In this document: piece after piece, positions 17,542 through 25,946 of the stretch
Numbering within the stretch: position 1 is the first letter of the stretch
Layout of the letters: each line of letters begins with the position of its first letter
DNA from: an uncultured Chloroflexota bacterium
Lineage (GTDB): Bacteria > Chloroflexota > Dehalococcoidia > CAUJGQ01
Direction: 5' to 3'
DNA: 64,000 bases
Assembly (NCBI GenBank): GCA_937879875.1
Contig: CALFMN010000021.1
Coordinates: 1-64,000 of the forward strand
Program-made: the position numbers and the translations under genes
Notes under the pieces: generated by a model
Seen by the model: the letters and a program-made list of their open reading frames with translations, nothing else
Told to the model about the DNA's origin: nothing
Database searches by the model: none

Positions 17542-17578
17542 CGGCGGGTTACGCCGTTCCAGGCGGCGTCAGGCTGGC

Positions 17579-17803
17579 GGGGCACCTAACCCTGATTCGG
17601 CTGAAGCCGAATCTGTCCCTTCCCGAAACTGGAAGGGTTGGTTCGAGGATCAGCGGGAGGCTGGGAGAACAGCCCATTGGCTGTCTCACCATGACACCCT
17701 CGCCCCGCCACCGTCGCACGGCCTCTGGAACGCTTCAGAAGTCCCTTTCCCGCCTCGGGAAGGGACCTGCTTTGCCGCTAGGCAAAGCAGGGTTAGGTGC
17801 CCC
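17579..17803. repeat. Family B intergenic repeat, copy B2
   Basis: Terminal repeats GGGGCACCTAACCCTGA and CAGGGTTAGGTGCCCC. Variable end hairpins are GATTCGGCTGAAGCCGAATC on the left and GCTTTGCCGCTAGGCAAAGC on the right. Conserved inner hairpins are CCCTTCCCG...GGAAGGG and TCCCTTTCCCGCC over GGGAAGGGA. It lies between the convergent GT2-NodB and universal stress genes and could terminate both. Confidence 0.8.
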
Positions 17804-17845
17804 AGGCGGGCGCTGGCCCAGGGAGCGCCCGCAGCATTCCCCCGC

Positions 17846-18316
17846 CTACTTGTCCGCGCGCAGCAGCAGCACGGGTATCTCGACCTCTTCGAGCAGGCTT
17901 TCGGGCACGCTGCCCAGGAAGAGCCGGCCCAGCGTCGAGCGGCCTTGCGTCGTCATCGTCACCAGGTCGATCTGCTGTTCGGCGATCACGTGCGCCAGGG
18001 TGCGTACCGCCTCGCCTTCCATGATCAACTGCTCGACCTTGAGCCCCTCGCCCTGCAGGCGGTCGGCCATGCGGGCGAAGTAGCGCGTCGTCGAGTCTTC
18101 CTCCGCGACGACGACATCTTCCGCTACTTCGGCCGTGACCGGCGAGGCGCCGATCGGGTCTGAGGCGACGGCGCGCGAGAGCACTTCGACACGCGAGGTG
18201 ACCGCGTGCAGCAGAACAACGGTCGCCTCAAAGCGGCGTGCCAGTTCGATCGTGTGCGGAAGGATGCGTTCTGCCAGTTCCGAGCCGTCGAGCGGGAGCA
18301 GGATGCGCCGGTACAT
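17846..18316 (-). CDS. Universal stress protein (UspA family)
   Basis: A 156-residue cytosolic protein of the UspA fold. The start MYRRILLPLDGSELAERIL at 18316 has a GGAGG box in the preceding bases; the in-frame extension to 18400 lacks one. The ATP-binding type signature G-2x-G-9x-G-(S/T) appears near the end as MTTQGRSTLGRLFLGSVPESLL, followed by EIPVLLLRADK. ATP binding rather than an ATP-free form is therefore likely. The central part (about 50-95) is longer than in E. coli UspA. The coding region overlaps the 3' end of the upstream PAP2 gene by 89 bases. Confidence 0.88.
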   Translation of the reverse strand: MYRRILLPLDGSELAERILPHTIELARRFEATVVLLHAVTSRVEVLSRAVASDPIGASPVTAEVAEDVVVAEEDSTTRYFARMADRLQGEGLKVEQLIMEGEAVRTLAHVIAEQQIDLVTMTTQGRSTLGRLFLGSVPESLLEEVEIPVLLLRADK

Positions 18317-19178
18317 GAACGGCCTCCACGGTATCCGCGGGATCTTGGCTCCGCGGGGCGCGCGGGATGAACGAAGCGGGTGACGCAGCGCCGGCGACAT
18401 CAGCCCTTGTGGCGCGGCGATTTCGATAGAGATGGCGCTCTGCCCAGCCGGCGAGCCAGAGGCCGATCAGGGCGGTGACCACGCCGGCCGCGGCATCGCT
18501 GAAGTAGTGATTGCCGGTGATCACAACAGCCAGGCTCATCAGCACCGGCAGCGCCAGCCCGAGCCAGGCGATACGCCGCTCGCCAGCGTACTGCCAGACG
18601 GTCAGCCCCATCAGCAGCACCCAGCCGACGTGCATGCTGGGAATCGCCGCGTACGGATTGAAGAAGACTTTCGGCTCGACCGTGTCGTAAACGCCGGACA
18701 CTTTTGCGGCCGTGTCCACGAAACCGAAGCCGGGCACGAGCCGCGGCGGCGCCAGCGGCACGATCTGAAAGATGATCAGGGCGATCGCGCCGGAGATCAG
18801 CACGGCGTTGCGCGTGACGCGGAAGTGGTCGCGGTGGCGCCAGTAGAGCCACACGGCCAGCGCGATGATCAACGGCAGATGCGCCCACATGTAGATCGCG
18901 TTGAAGATCTGCATCAGGGCATCGTTATCGATGATCAGCGACTGCAGTTGCCGCTCGCGGAAGATGCCGAGCATCCGCTCGAAATCAATGACATGGCGGG
19001 CATCGGCCAGCGCCAGCGAGTGACGGGCGTCCTCCGCACCGGCCCACTGCACCGCGCCAACGCTGAGCGAATAGACGATGTAGCCGCCGGCCGCCACGGC
19101 CAATTGCCAGAGCGCATCGAAGAGCCAGGGGCGTTGGAGAGCAGCGGCGCGGGGCTGCGCGAATGCGTTCGACTTCAC
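18228..19178 (-). CDS. PAP2-superfamily membrane phosphatase/transferase
   Basis: A 316-residue protein with about six membrane segments. The PAP2 motifs are visible late in the chain: YAAIPSMHVGWVLLMGL (the PSxxH block with the first catalytic His) and VITGNHYFSDAAAGVV (the SxxxH-x5-D-like block, here GNHYFSDAAAG). The N-terminal portion, with its FERMLGIF segment, is typical of the inositol phosphorylceramide synthase/AUR1-like branch. It would act on a lipid phosphate or transfer a phospho-head-group at the membrane. The last about 30 residues are basic, Pro-rich and overlap the universal stress gene, so the 3' end may be a read-through extension. Confidence 0.8.
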   Translation of the reverse strand: MKSNAFAQPRAAALQRPWLFDALWQLAVAAGGYIVYSLSVGAVQWAGAEDARHSLALADARHVIDFERMLGIFRERQLQSLIIDNDALMQIFNAIYMWAHLPLIIALAVWLYWRHRDHFRVTRNAVLISGAIALIIFQIVPLAPPRLVPGFGFVDTAAKVSGVYDTVEPKVFFNPYAAIPSMHVGWVLLMGLTVWQYAGERRIAWLGLALPVLMSLAVVITGNHYFSDAAAGVVTALIGLWLAGWAERHLYRNRRATRADVAGAASPASFIPRAPRSQDPADTVEAVHVPAHPAPARRLGTGRTHPSAHDRTGTPL

Positions 19179-19307
19179 CTCATCAGTGTCGCATGCCCGC
19201 AGCGACGCGGCATAGCCCCGCCGTCACGCGCCCGCTAGCTCGTGCGCGGGATGAAAACCGTCCGCGGACGTACCGAAACTGGCCGGCGAACTGATGCTCG
19301 GAAGGCA

Positions 19308-19742
19308 CTATGCTTTCCGCCCGAGTCCGGCGCGGCGGTGCACCGCCATCACGCAGTCGTCCTCGACGTAGCGAAGGCCCGCCGCCTCCGCGATCTGGCG
19401 CGCTTCGGGTGAGACGATGCCCTGCTGCAGCCAGATCGCTTGCGCTCCCGCGTCCACGGCCGCACGGGCCACGTCCGCGCAGAACTGCGGTCTGCGGAAG
19501 ACGTTGACGAACTCCACCGGCTCGGGTACGGAAGCGAGGTCCGGGTAGCACGGCTCGCCCAGCACCTCGCGCTCTTCAGGGTTGATGGGAATGATGCGGT
19601 AGCCCTGCGCCTGCATGTAGGCGCTCACATAGTGCGCCGGCTTGCTCGGAATCGAGGACGCCCCGACCACCGCGATCGTCCGGTATTTGGCCAGAATGTC
19701 GCGCTCGCGTTCATGTGCCGCTCCTCGCCCGCACACTACCAT
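19308..19742 (-). CDS. CoA-binding protein (YccU-like)
   Basis: A 144-residue single-domain Rossmann protein of the CoA_binding_2 type. TIAVVGASSIPSKPAHYVSAYM carries the dinucleotide-type loop, GYRIIPINPEEREVLGEPCYPDL is the second conserved block, and AIWLQQGIVSPEARQIAEAAGL is the third. Similar stand-alone domains bind CoA or act in acetyl-CoA related regulation; the reaction is unknown. It is divergent from lipA, and 85 bases separate the two starts. Confidence 0.85.
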   Translation of the reverse strand: MVVCGRGAAHERERDILAKYRTIAVVGASSIPSKPAHYVSAYMQAQGYRIIPINPEEREVLGEPCYPDLASVPEPVEFVNVFRRPQFCADVARAAVDAGAQAIWLQQGIVSPEARQIAEAAGLRYVEDDCVMAVHRRAGLGRKA

Positions 19743-19827
19743 GCAGCCGACGCCGATCCCATCGCCCCGGCGGCACGTGGCCGGCCGCTCGCTCTACAAT
19801 GCAAGGAGAAGCGCGGAGGCGCGAGCG

Positions 19828-20814
19828 ATGACGATCGAATCGGTTGATAGCGGCAGCGCGGCGGCGATTTCCACGGTGATCCCCCGGCGGGAGCCGAAGC
19901 CGCCCTGGCTGAAGGTCCGCTTTCCGGGCGGGCCGAACTACCTGCGGCTGAAGCAGCTGATGCAGACGCAGCGTCTGCACACGGTCTGCGAGGAGGCGCA
20001 CTGCCCCAACGTGGGCGAGTGCTGGGAGGCCGGCACGGCCACCTTCATGATCCTGGGCGACGTCTGCACGCGCGCCTGCGGCTATTGCGCCGTGACCAGC
20101 GGCCGGCCGGGACCGCTCGACCTTGAAGAGCCGTTTCGCGTCGCCCGGGCCGTGCGCCAGCTCGGCCTGACGCATGCCGTGATCACCTCGGTCGACCGCG
20201 ACGACCAACCCGACGGCGGCGCGGGGCTGTTCGCGGAGACGATCCGCTGGATCCGGCGCCTGGCGCCGCAAACCACCGTCGAGGTGCTGATCCCGGACTT
20301 CGGCGGTAACTGGGACGCGCTTGGCATGGTGATGGCGGCGCAGCCGGAGATCCTCAACCACAACGTCGAGACGGTGCCGCGGCTCTACCGCCGCGCCCGC
20401 TCGAAGGGCTCCTACACGCGCTGCCTGGAGCTGCTGCGGCGGGCAAAAGCACTGGACCCCGGCACGATCTCGAAGACCGGGATGATGGTCGGTCTGGGCG
20501 AGACGCGCCCCGAGATCAGCGCCGTGCTGCGCGAGCTGCGCGACGTTGGCTGCGAGGTGCTGACGATCGGGCAGTATCTGCGGCCCTCGGAGAAGCACCT
20601 GCCGCTGGAACGCTACTATCCGCCCGAGGAGTTCGACGAGCTGCGAACCGAGGCGCTGGCGCTCGGCTTCAGCCACGTCGAGTCCGGTCCGCTGGTGCGC
20701 AGCTCCTACCACGCCGAGCGGCAGGTGATGGGCAACCTGCGGCGACGGCCGCGCACGGCACCGGACGGAGAGGTCATCCCGCTCACGGCCGTCGGCGATG
20801 GCGAACGGCCGTGA
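19828..20814 (+). CDS. lipA: Lipoyl synthase
   Basis: A 328-residue radical SAM enzyme that inserts two sulfurs into octanoyl groups on 2-oxoacid dehydrogenases and GcvH. The auxiliary 4Fe-4S cluster ligands are in TVCEEAHCPNVGECW, and the radical SAM cluster is CTRACGYCAV. SKTGMMVGLGET and EVLTIGQYLRPS follow, and the C-terminal Ser of RSSYHAE is the family's cluster ligand. The ATG at 19828 follows GGAGG (19815-19819); the open frame extends back to 19642 without support. Its stop overlaps the GTG of the next gene. Confidence 0.95.
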   Translation: MTIESVDSGSAAAISTVIPRREPKPPWLKVRFPGGPNYLRLKQLMQTQRLHTVCEEAHCPNVGECWEAGTATFMILGDVCTRACGYCAVTSGRPGPLDLEEPFRVARAVRQLGLTHAVITSVDRDDQPDGGAGLFAETIRWIRRLAPQTTVEVLIPDFGGNWDALGMVMAAQPEILNHNVETVPRLYRRARSKGSYTRCLELLRRAKALDPGTISKTGMMVGLGETRPEISAVLRELRDVGCEVLTIGQYLRPSEKHLPLERYYPPEEFDELRTEALALGFSHVESGPLVRSSYHAERQVMGNLRRRPRTAPDGEVIPLTAVGDGERP

Positions 20815-21083
20815 AGATGGTCACCGCCGTCGTGCAGGAGGAAGATAGCGCCGGCCTGCTGGAGGCGCTGATGGCGGCCGGCTTCCACGCCACCAAGATC
20901 GCCTCCACCGGCGGCTTCTTGCACCGCGGCAACGTCACGATGCTGATCGGCGCCGAGGACGCGGACCTGCCGGCGATGCTGGCGATCGTGCGCGAGCGCT
21001 GCCACGCCCGTCAGACCGGCGGCGTGCAGATCGGCGGCGCCGTGCTGTTCGTGCAGCAGATCGAGCAATACCACCGGCTGTAG
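20811..21083 (+). CDS. DarA-like cyclic-di-AMP receptor (PII-like, DUF970)
   Basis: A 90-residue protein with the PII-like fold. MVTAVVQEEDSAGLLEALM, GFHATKIASTGGFLHRGNVT and MLIGAEDADLP match the DUF970/DarA family, in which the GGFLR(K/R)GN loop binds c-di-AMP. Length is slightly under the usual 105-110 residues. The GTG start overlaps the lipA stop (GTGA), so the two are translationally coupled. A second start, ATG at 20817, is possible. Its presence predicts c-di-AMP signalling in this organism. Confidence 0.85.
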   Translation: MKMVTAVVQEEDSAGLLEALMAAGFHATKIASTGGFLHRGNVTMLIGAEDADLPAMLAIVRERCHARQTGGVQIGGAVLFVQQIEQYHRL

Positions 21084-21218
21084 GTTTGCATGCCGCCCGC
21101 GCGATTGACGCGATCGCCAGACGGCGTGACAGTGGACATTCCCGGCGCCGGCCGCTGCCAAACGCTCGAACGAGCGTCGGATCAAGTGCGAGCCGCGCAG
21201 GCCCGCTGGAGCACGATC

Positions 21219-22061
21219 ATGCCGAGAGCAGATGCCAACGGGCGTCCCGAGCCCGCGGATGAGCCGCACGACACCGAGCTGCGCTCGGCGCCGGCCGCGC
21301 TGGATGGTCGCCCATACTCCGGCAGCAACGGCGCCGGCTCCGGCAGCGCGCCCGGCCAACGCGAAATCGCGATCGAAGAGCTGTCCGGCCGCGACGAAGC
21401 CTGGCTGGAGCGCGTGCGTGCCGAGTTCGCGGCAGGCTTCCGCGTCATGCAGGACGGGACGCCGGCCGTCACGGTCTACGGCTCGGCGCGGGTGAAGGAA
21501 GGCTCCCTGGTCTATGAAGACTCGCGCCGCATCGGCGCGGCGCTGGCGCGGGCAGGCTTCACGGTAATTACCGGCGGCGGGCCGGGCGTGATGGAGGCCG
21601 CCAACCGCGGCGCCGTCGAGGCGGGCGGGCGCTCGATCGGCATGCAAATCACGCTGCGCAACGTGGAGCCGCCGAATCGCTGGACGACAGAATCGGTAAC
21701 GTTCAAGTACTTCTTCGTGCGCAAAGTGATGCTGGTCAAGTACGCGACGGCCTTCGTGCTGATGCCCGGCGGCATGGGCACGCTCGACGAACTGTTCGAG
21801 ACGCTGAACCTGCTGCAGACCGGCAAGATTCACCGCTTTCCGGTCATCCTCTGCGGCTCGGACTACTGGGCCGGGTTGCTGGACTGGATGAAGCACCGGC
21901 TGCTGGCCGAAGGCTATATCGGCGGCAGAGACCTCGACATCTTCCTGATCGAAGACGACCCGCTGGCGGTGGTCGATCACATCACCCGCTGGCAGCGCTC
22001 GCACAGCGTCGGGGAGCTTGCCCAGCACCCAGAGCGCCGCCCGCGCCGGGCGCTGGACTGA
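21219..22061 (+). CDS. LOG-family protein (TIGR00730-type)
   Basis: A 280-residue protein of the 'lysine decarboxylase-like' LOG family, whose tested members are cytokinin riboside phosphoribohydrolases or nucleotide N-glycosidases. The nucleotide-binding block is VITGGGPGVMEAANRGA and the catalytic PGGMGTLDELFE is complete. The segment before residue 70 is Ala/Gly/Ser-rich and variable. ATG at 21219 has GGAG at 21208-21211; an in-frame ATG at 21090 lacks a box. It follows the DarA-like gene on the same strand. Confidence 0.85.
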   Translation: MPRADANGRPEPADEPHDTELRSAPAALDGRPYSGSNGAGSGSAPGQREIAIEELSGRDEAWLERVRAEFAAGFRVMQDGTPAVTVYGSARVKEGSLVYEDSRRIGAALARAGFTVITGGGPGVMEAANRGAVEAGGRSIGMQITLRNVEPPNRWTTESVTFKYFFVRKVMLVKYATAFVLMPGGMGTLDELFETLNLLQTGKIHRFPVILCGSDYWAGLLDWMKHRLLAEGYIGGRDLDIFLIEDDPLAVVDHITRWQRSHSVGELAQHPERRPRRALD

Positions 22062-22066
22062 CGCGC

Positions 22067-22305
22067 GGCCCCCATCCCCCGCCCCTTCCCCCAATAATAG
22101 GGGAAGGGGAGATCTTTTGTGCGGAGGATTCGAGCTGAAGGCAAGGCGTTCTCGCAGATCTGCAGGGGCGCATGGCGTGCGCCCAGCAGCGCCTCGCTAA
22201 CCCGACGCCTTTGCGGATCACCCGCCGCCGGATCGCCCCTTCTCCGTCCAAGATCGCGCTCTGCGCGATGTCAATGATTGGGAGAAGGGGAAGGGGATGA
22301 GGGCC
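22067..22305. repeat. Family A intergenic repeat, copy A2
   Basis: Left end GGCCCCCATCC with hairpin CCCCTTCCCCC over GGGGAAGGGG. The middle carries CTCGCTAACCCGACGCC and GGATCGCCCC. The right hairpin stem CCCCTTCTCC pairs with GGAGAAGGGG around an inner GATCGCGC-TCT-GCGCGATG loop, and the right end is GATGAGGGCC. It fills the gap between the convergent LOG and glycosyltransferase genes. Confidence 0.75.
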
Positions 22306-22317
22306 GCCGGCCCGCGC

Positions 22318-23049
22318 CTACGGAATCGGCCGTGTGCGCAGGCGCCAGAGGCCGCGCAGGTCCTCGGCGATGGTGGTGGCCAGCTTGACCCGCGTGTCGG
22401 GGTCTTCCACCCAGCGCACCGGCAGGTCTTTGATGCGGTAGCCCTTCTTCTCCGCCAGCACCAACAGCTCGGTGTCGAAGAACCACTCGTTGTTCTGCAC
22501 CAGCGGCACAAGCACCGCCGCCGCTCGCCGCGAGAGCGCCTTGAAACCGCACTGCGCATCAGAAAAGCGCGTCCACATGATGCCCTTGATGATCAGGTTG
22601 TAGCCGCGGCTGATCGCTTCGCGCCTGAAACTGCGCGTGGTGCGGCTGCCCCGCGCCAGGCGGCTGCCCGTGGCCAGGTCATAGCCGTCCTCGGCGATCG
22701 CGCGAATCAGCGCCGGGTAGGCTTCGATCTCGGTGGAGAGATCCACGTCCATGTAGCTGACGATGTCGGCGGCGCTTTCCAGCCAGGCCGTGCGCAGGGC
22801 GCGGCCGCGGCCCTTCTGATCCAGGTGCACGCAGGCGACGCGGGGCAGGTCGCGGCTGAGCTGCTCCGCCACGGCAAGGGTGCCGTCGGCGGAGGCGTTG
22901 TCGGCGATCAGGATGCGCCAGTCGTAGGGCAGGTGCTCGCTGAGAAAGGCGTGCAGCGTCGCCACGCTCTCGGCCAGCACATGCTCCTCGTTGTAGACCG
23001 GAATCACCGTATCAACCGTGGTCACGGGCACCTCCACGCTCGCACGCAC
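22318..23049 (-). CDS. Glycosyltransferase family 2 (dolichyl-phosphate-type)
   Basis: A 243-residue cytosolic or peripheral GT2 enzyme. DTVIPVYNEEHVLAESV opens the GT-A fold, ILIADNASADGTLAV follows, and YMDVDLSTEI is the DxD metal site. GSRLARGSRTTRS, SDAQCGFKALSRRAA and NNEWFFDTELLVLAEKKG are typical of the DPM1/polyprenyl-phosphate mannosyl- or glucosyltransferase branch, and ends such as VRWVEDPDTRVKL match. There are no C-terminal membrane helices, so it lacks the GtrA-like tail. It probably charges a polyprenyl phosphate with hexose for surface glycans. Confidence 0.88.
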   Translation of the reverse strand: MRASVEVPVTTVDTVIPVYNEEHVLAESVATLHAFLSEHLPYDWRILIADNASADGTLAVAEQLSRDLPRVACVHLDQKGRGRALRTAWLESAADIVSYMDVDLSTEIEAYPALIRAIAEDGYDLATGSRLARGSRTTRSFRREAISRGYNLIIKGIMWTRFSDAQCGFKALSRRAAAVLVPLVQNNEWFFDTELLVLAEKKGYRIKDLPVRWVEDPDTRVKLATTIAEDLRGLWRLRTRPIP

Positions 23050-23446
23050 ACTTCACACAGCGTAGCGAAGGGACAGTTGCGAGGGAAGTAGTGGACGCCG
23101 CGACGTCAGGGCCTTTGCATCGTGCAAGGTGCGCAGCACCCTGCTGGCCGCGCGCCGCGGGGAGCGGCCGTTGGCGGCGGCCCTGGCTGCCGCGTGCGGT
23201 GGGGGCGCGGCGGTGCGGCAGCCCCGGGGCGCCGGTGCCCGGCGGCTAGCGGGTCGCCGCCGGGCGCGCGGCGCTGGATCGGCCTGGGCAGGGGGACCGG
23301 CGCCGCGCCGGCCATGCCACCCGCGCTGGCGCCCGGCGCCCCGCTGCGGCCCGCCCCGCCGCCGCCCGCGCCCTCCGCGGCAGGGCACGCTGAAAAGGCC
23401 CTGAGGGTTAGGTGCCCCGCGCGGCCACGGGAGCCACGGCGGGGCG
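23050..23446. other. Very GC-rich gap, no gene seen, one repeat remnant
   Basis: About 400 bases of extreme GC. Several open frames cross it, but they encode Arg/Ala/Gly/Pro-rich sequence without ribosome binding sites, and I reject them as genes. At 23406-23418 the sequence GGGTTAGGTGCCC matches the right terminus of family B, so a decayed copy probably lies here. Confidence 0.4.
23401..23418. repeat. Family B terminal remnant, B3
   Basis: Only the right terminal repeat (GAGGGTTAGGTGCCCC) is recognisable; the inner hairpins are absent or eroded. Confidence 0.5.
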
Positions 23447-24151
23447 TCAGCCGCGGGCGGTGCGTCCGAACATCAGCGCCCCGCGCTTGGTGACGCTGAG
23501 CGGCGTCTGCACCCGCTCGGCAACTTCGACCGCCAGCGCCGGTTCGACCAGCCACCCGATCAGACAGCGGCGCACCGCCTCGGCGTCGGGCAGGCGCACA
23601 AACGGACCGTCCCAGCGCTCGACCTCGACCTCCGGAAAAACCCGGCGCAGCAGCTCCGGGCCGTTTTCAGCGTCGAACGTGAGGGGCGGCTCGGGCGGCA
23701 GCAGCGGCGCAAGCTCGGGCGAACCGTAGCGGCTCGGCGCTGCCGCGATGAACAGGCCGCCCGGCCGCAGCACGCGGGCCGCCTCGCGCAGGGCAGCCAG
23801 CGGCTCGGCCAGGTGGTAGAGCATGTACAGCGCCGCAACGCCGTCGAAGCTGCGAGCGCGGAACGGCAGCCGCGTCGCTTCGGCCTGCAGCCGCTCGCCG
23901 GCGCCGCGCCGCAACTGCGTTGCAGACAGATCGACGCCGATCCAGCGCAGTTCAGGCGTCATGCAGACGCGCAGCCGGCCGTCGGCGCAGCCGAGGTCGA
24001 GCACGTCCACGGCGCCGGCCGCGATGAAGCGCCGCGCAACCTGTGGATGCACATCGCCGGCGAGGCCGTACGCCGCGACGGTCTCTTCGGCGAGGCGAAA
24101 GCGCTCCGGGTTGCGGTCGTAGTCGAAGGAGAGCGCGGTCACGGCCCTCAT
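23447..24151 (-). CDS. SAM-dependent class I methyltransferase
   Basis: A 234-residue methyltransferase of the UbiE/Methyltransf_11 type. VDVLDLGCADGRL is motif I for SAM binding (normally G.G.G; here GCADG), RWIGVDLSATQL is the acidic loop, FDGVAALYMLYHLAEP is motif IV, and ARVLRPGGLFIAAAP is the post-motif block. The substrate is unknown. The likely ATG (24149-24151) followed by AGGGCC is exactly the inward end of repeat A3, so the start codon and codons 2-3 appear to be supplied by the repeat. Frames continuing upstream to 24307 are translated repeat. Confidence 0.8.
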   Translation of the reverse strand: MRAVTALSFDYDRNPERFRLAEETVAAYGLAGDVHPQVARRFIAAGAVDVLDLGCADGRLRVCMTPELRWIGVDLSATQLRRGAGERLQAEATRLPFRARSFDGVAALYMLYHLAEPLAALREAARVLRPGGLFIAAAPSRYGSPELAPLLPPEPPLTFDAENGPELLRRVFPEVEVERWDGPFVRLPDAEAVRRCLIGWLVEPALAVEVAERVQTPLSVTKRGALMFGRTARG

Positions 24152-24360
24152 TCTCTCGTCTGCGTTGGACGTCTCCGACGGTTGCGCTGCGCTCTGGCTC
24201 CCCATCGTCCAGATCGCGCGGAGCGCGCTGTCAGATGGAGCAGGACACGATCCGGCGTCGGGCGTTCCATCGCCGCAACGGTTACCCGACGCCATCCCGG
24301 GTCGCACTGCGCACGGTCGCCCCTCGCCCAGGATTGGGCGAGGGGACGGGGGTGAGGGCC
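24143..24360. repeat. Family A intergenic repeat, copy A3
   Basis: Left end GGCCCTCATTCTC and right end GGGGGTGAGGGCC. The inner loop has GATCGCGC over GCGCGC. The core carries AACGGTTACCCGACGCC, and the right hairpin is CCCCTCGCCCAGG over TGGGCGAGGGG. The left half is more divergent than in other copies. The left end overlaps the start of the methyltransferase, and the right end stops 9 bases before the NifU-like stop. Confidence 0.7.
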
Positions 24361-24369
24361 GACCGGCCG

Positions 24370-24813
24370 CTATTGCCGTGCGGCCGGGTCGAGGCCGTGC
24401 TCGCGCATCAGCCGTTCGCGCTGATACTTGCGCACGGCGGCCTTCAGCGTGCTCAGAGAGAGCATGGCGCAGCGCGGCCGCAGTTTCACCGTCTCCTCAC
24501 CCAGGATCTCCTGCATGCCGCTGAAATCCATCTCGGCCACGTCTTCGAGCGTGAGCGGTTTGCCCGCTTCGTCCATCAGCTCCATCAGGATGCTGGCCGA
24601 AGCCTGGCTGATCGTGCAGCCCTCGCCGGTGAAGTGCACGTCCTTGATCGTCTTGCCATCGTCGTCGATGGTCAGGTAGATGCGCACGATGTCGCCGCAG
24701 CCGGGGTTGCCGCCCTCGACCTCGGCGTCGGCGGTCGGCATGGCGCCGCGCTTGTGCGGATGGTCGTAGTGTTCGCGCAGGAACTCGATCCGTTCCTGCC
24801 GGTCCATGTCCAT
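24370..24813 (-). CDS. NifU/SufU-type Fe-S cluster scaffold
   Basis: A 147-residue Fe-S scaffold on which clusters are assembled before transfer. The three conserved cysteines are present as GNPGCGD, GEGCTISQAS and RPRCAMLSL, and the assisting Asp of GCGD is kept. SufU forms carry an insert of about 20 residues between the second and third cysteine; the spacing here is of that longer type. It is the last gene of a minus-strand group with a sulfurtransferase and an A-type protein, which could supply sulfur and receive the cluster. No sufBCD or cysteine desulfurase gene is in this window. Confidence 0.88.
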   Translation of the reverse strand: MDMDRQERIEFLREHYDHPHKRGAMPTADAEVEGGNPGCGDIVRIYLTIDDDGKTIKDVHFTGEGCTISQASASILMELMDEAGKPLTLEDVAEMDFSGMQEILGEETVKLRPRCAMLSLSTLKAAVRKYQRERLMREHGLDPAARQ

Positions 24814-24924
24814 GATGCTGTCCTGATCGCGGCCTTGCCGTGGGAAAAACCGGCAGCAGCCGTCGGGAGCATGATGCCACCCCCGACGGCCGCTGCCTAC
24901 TGCTGAACGATCCGTGGTCCGCGG

Positions 24925-25797
24925 CTACTTCTCGATGGGCACGCCGATCACGTTGCCCCATTCGGTCCAGCTACCGTCATAGTTGCGCACATTGGGATAG
25001 CCCAGCAGCTCGTGCAGGACGAACCAGGTGTGGCTGGAGCGCTCGCCGATGCGGCAGTAGGCGACGATGTCCTTGTCGCCCGTGATGCCCTGTCCGCCGT
25101 ACAGCTCCTTCAGCTCGGCCGCGCTCTTGAACGTGCCGTCCTCGGCCACGGCGCGCCCCCAGGGAATGTTCTTCGCCCCTGGGATGTGCCCGCCGCGCAG
25201 CGCCCCTTCCTGCGGATAGTCCGGCATGTGCAGCAGCTCGCCGCTGTACTCGCCGGGCGAGCGCACATCCACCAGCGGCTTGCCCTCGCCGGTCTTCTGC
25301 CGGCCGCTGTAGCCGATGTGCTTGAGCACCTCGTCGCGGTAGGCACGAATGCTGGCGTCCGGCTGGCCGGGTGTGTACTGCGTGGCCGGGTAGTTCGGCA
25401 CATCCTTGCTCAGCTCACGCCCCTCATCGACCCACTTCTTACGTCCACCGTTCATGATCTTCAGGTTCTTGTGGCCGTTGTAGCGGAAGTACCAGTAGGC
25501 GTAGGCGGCCCACCAGTTATTCTTGTCGCCGTAGAAGATCACGGTGGTGTCGTTGCTGATGCCGAGGCGTGACATGAGCTGCGCGAACTGCTGCGGGGTG
25601 ACGAACTCGCGCACGATGGCGTCTTGAAGGTCGGTGTGCCAGTCCACCTTGACGGAGCCGGGCACGTGGCCGAGGTCGTACAACAGCACGTCCTCGTCCG
25701 ACTCGACGATGCGGATGCCGGGGTCGGCGTGGTGCTCCGCAACCCAGTCCGTGCTCACCAGCACTTCCGGGTGCGCATAATCGTTGCCAGATGCCAT
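24925..25797 (-). CDS. Sulfurtransferase (tandem rhodanese)
   Basis: A 290-residue two-domain rhodanese. The N-terminal domain (about 10-130, VLVSTDWVAEHHADPGIRIV, LYDLGHVPGSVKVDWHTDL) lacks a catalytic Cys. The C-terminal domain (160-285) has VDVRSPGEYSGE, GGHIPGAKNIPW and the active loop IVAYCRIGERSSHTW. The CR.GER-type loop (CRIGER) is of the thiosulfate sulfurtransferase type rather than the CG(S/T)G(V/T) loop of mercaptopyruvate enzymes. It would carry persulfide sulfur in the cytosol, and the neighbouring Fe-S scaffold genes suggest the recipient. ATG has a GAGGAG box seven bases upstream. Confidence 0.92.
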   Translation of the reverse strand: MASGNDYAHPEVLVSTDWVAEHHADPGIRIVESDEDVLLYDLGHVPGSVKVDWHTDLQDAIVREFVTPQQFAQLMSRLGISNDTTVIFYGDKNNWWAAYAYWYFRYNGHKNLKIMNGGRKKWVDEGRELSKDVPNYPATQYTPGQPDASIRAYRDEVLKHIGYSGRQKTGEGKPLVDVRSPGEYSGELLHMPDYPQEGALRGGHIPGAKNIPWGRAVAEDGTFKSAAELKELYGGQGITGDKDIVAYCRIGERSSHTWFVLHELLGYPNVRNYDGSWTEWGNVIGVPIEK

Positions 25798-25848
25798 GAC
25801 AGACTCCTCACTTGTTGCAATCGCTGCCGCTCGCTGCCGGCAACCATT

Positions 25849-25880
25849 TCTCTACCAAGTATACCAACTAACTCAAGTAT
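25849..25880 (-). promoter_or_regulatory. Candidate promoter and direct repeats upstream of sulfurtransferase
   Basis: On the minus strand TTGAGT (25871-25876) and TAGAGA (25849-25854) are separated by 16 bases and lie about 50 bases upstream of the start codon. The heptamer ATACTTG is repeated directly, with an 18-base period (25856-25862 and 25874-25880). This AT-rich patch stands out from its GC-rich surroundings. Paired repeats overlapping a promoter are compatible with a Rrf2-type or other regulator, but that identity is inferred. Confidence 0.4.
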
Positions 25881-25946
25881 TCGGGTCCGGCGCCGCACGC
25901 GCAACAGGCTGCATCTCTCCGCATGCGGGAAACCGGCCCATGCGGC

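Noticed and set aside
23050..23446. Several frames in the very GC-rich gap
   Set aside because: They are Arg/Ala/Gly/Pro-rich, overlap each other on both strands and lack ribosome binding sites, as expected from base composition alone.
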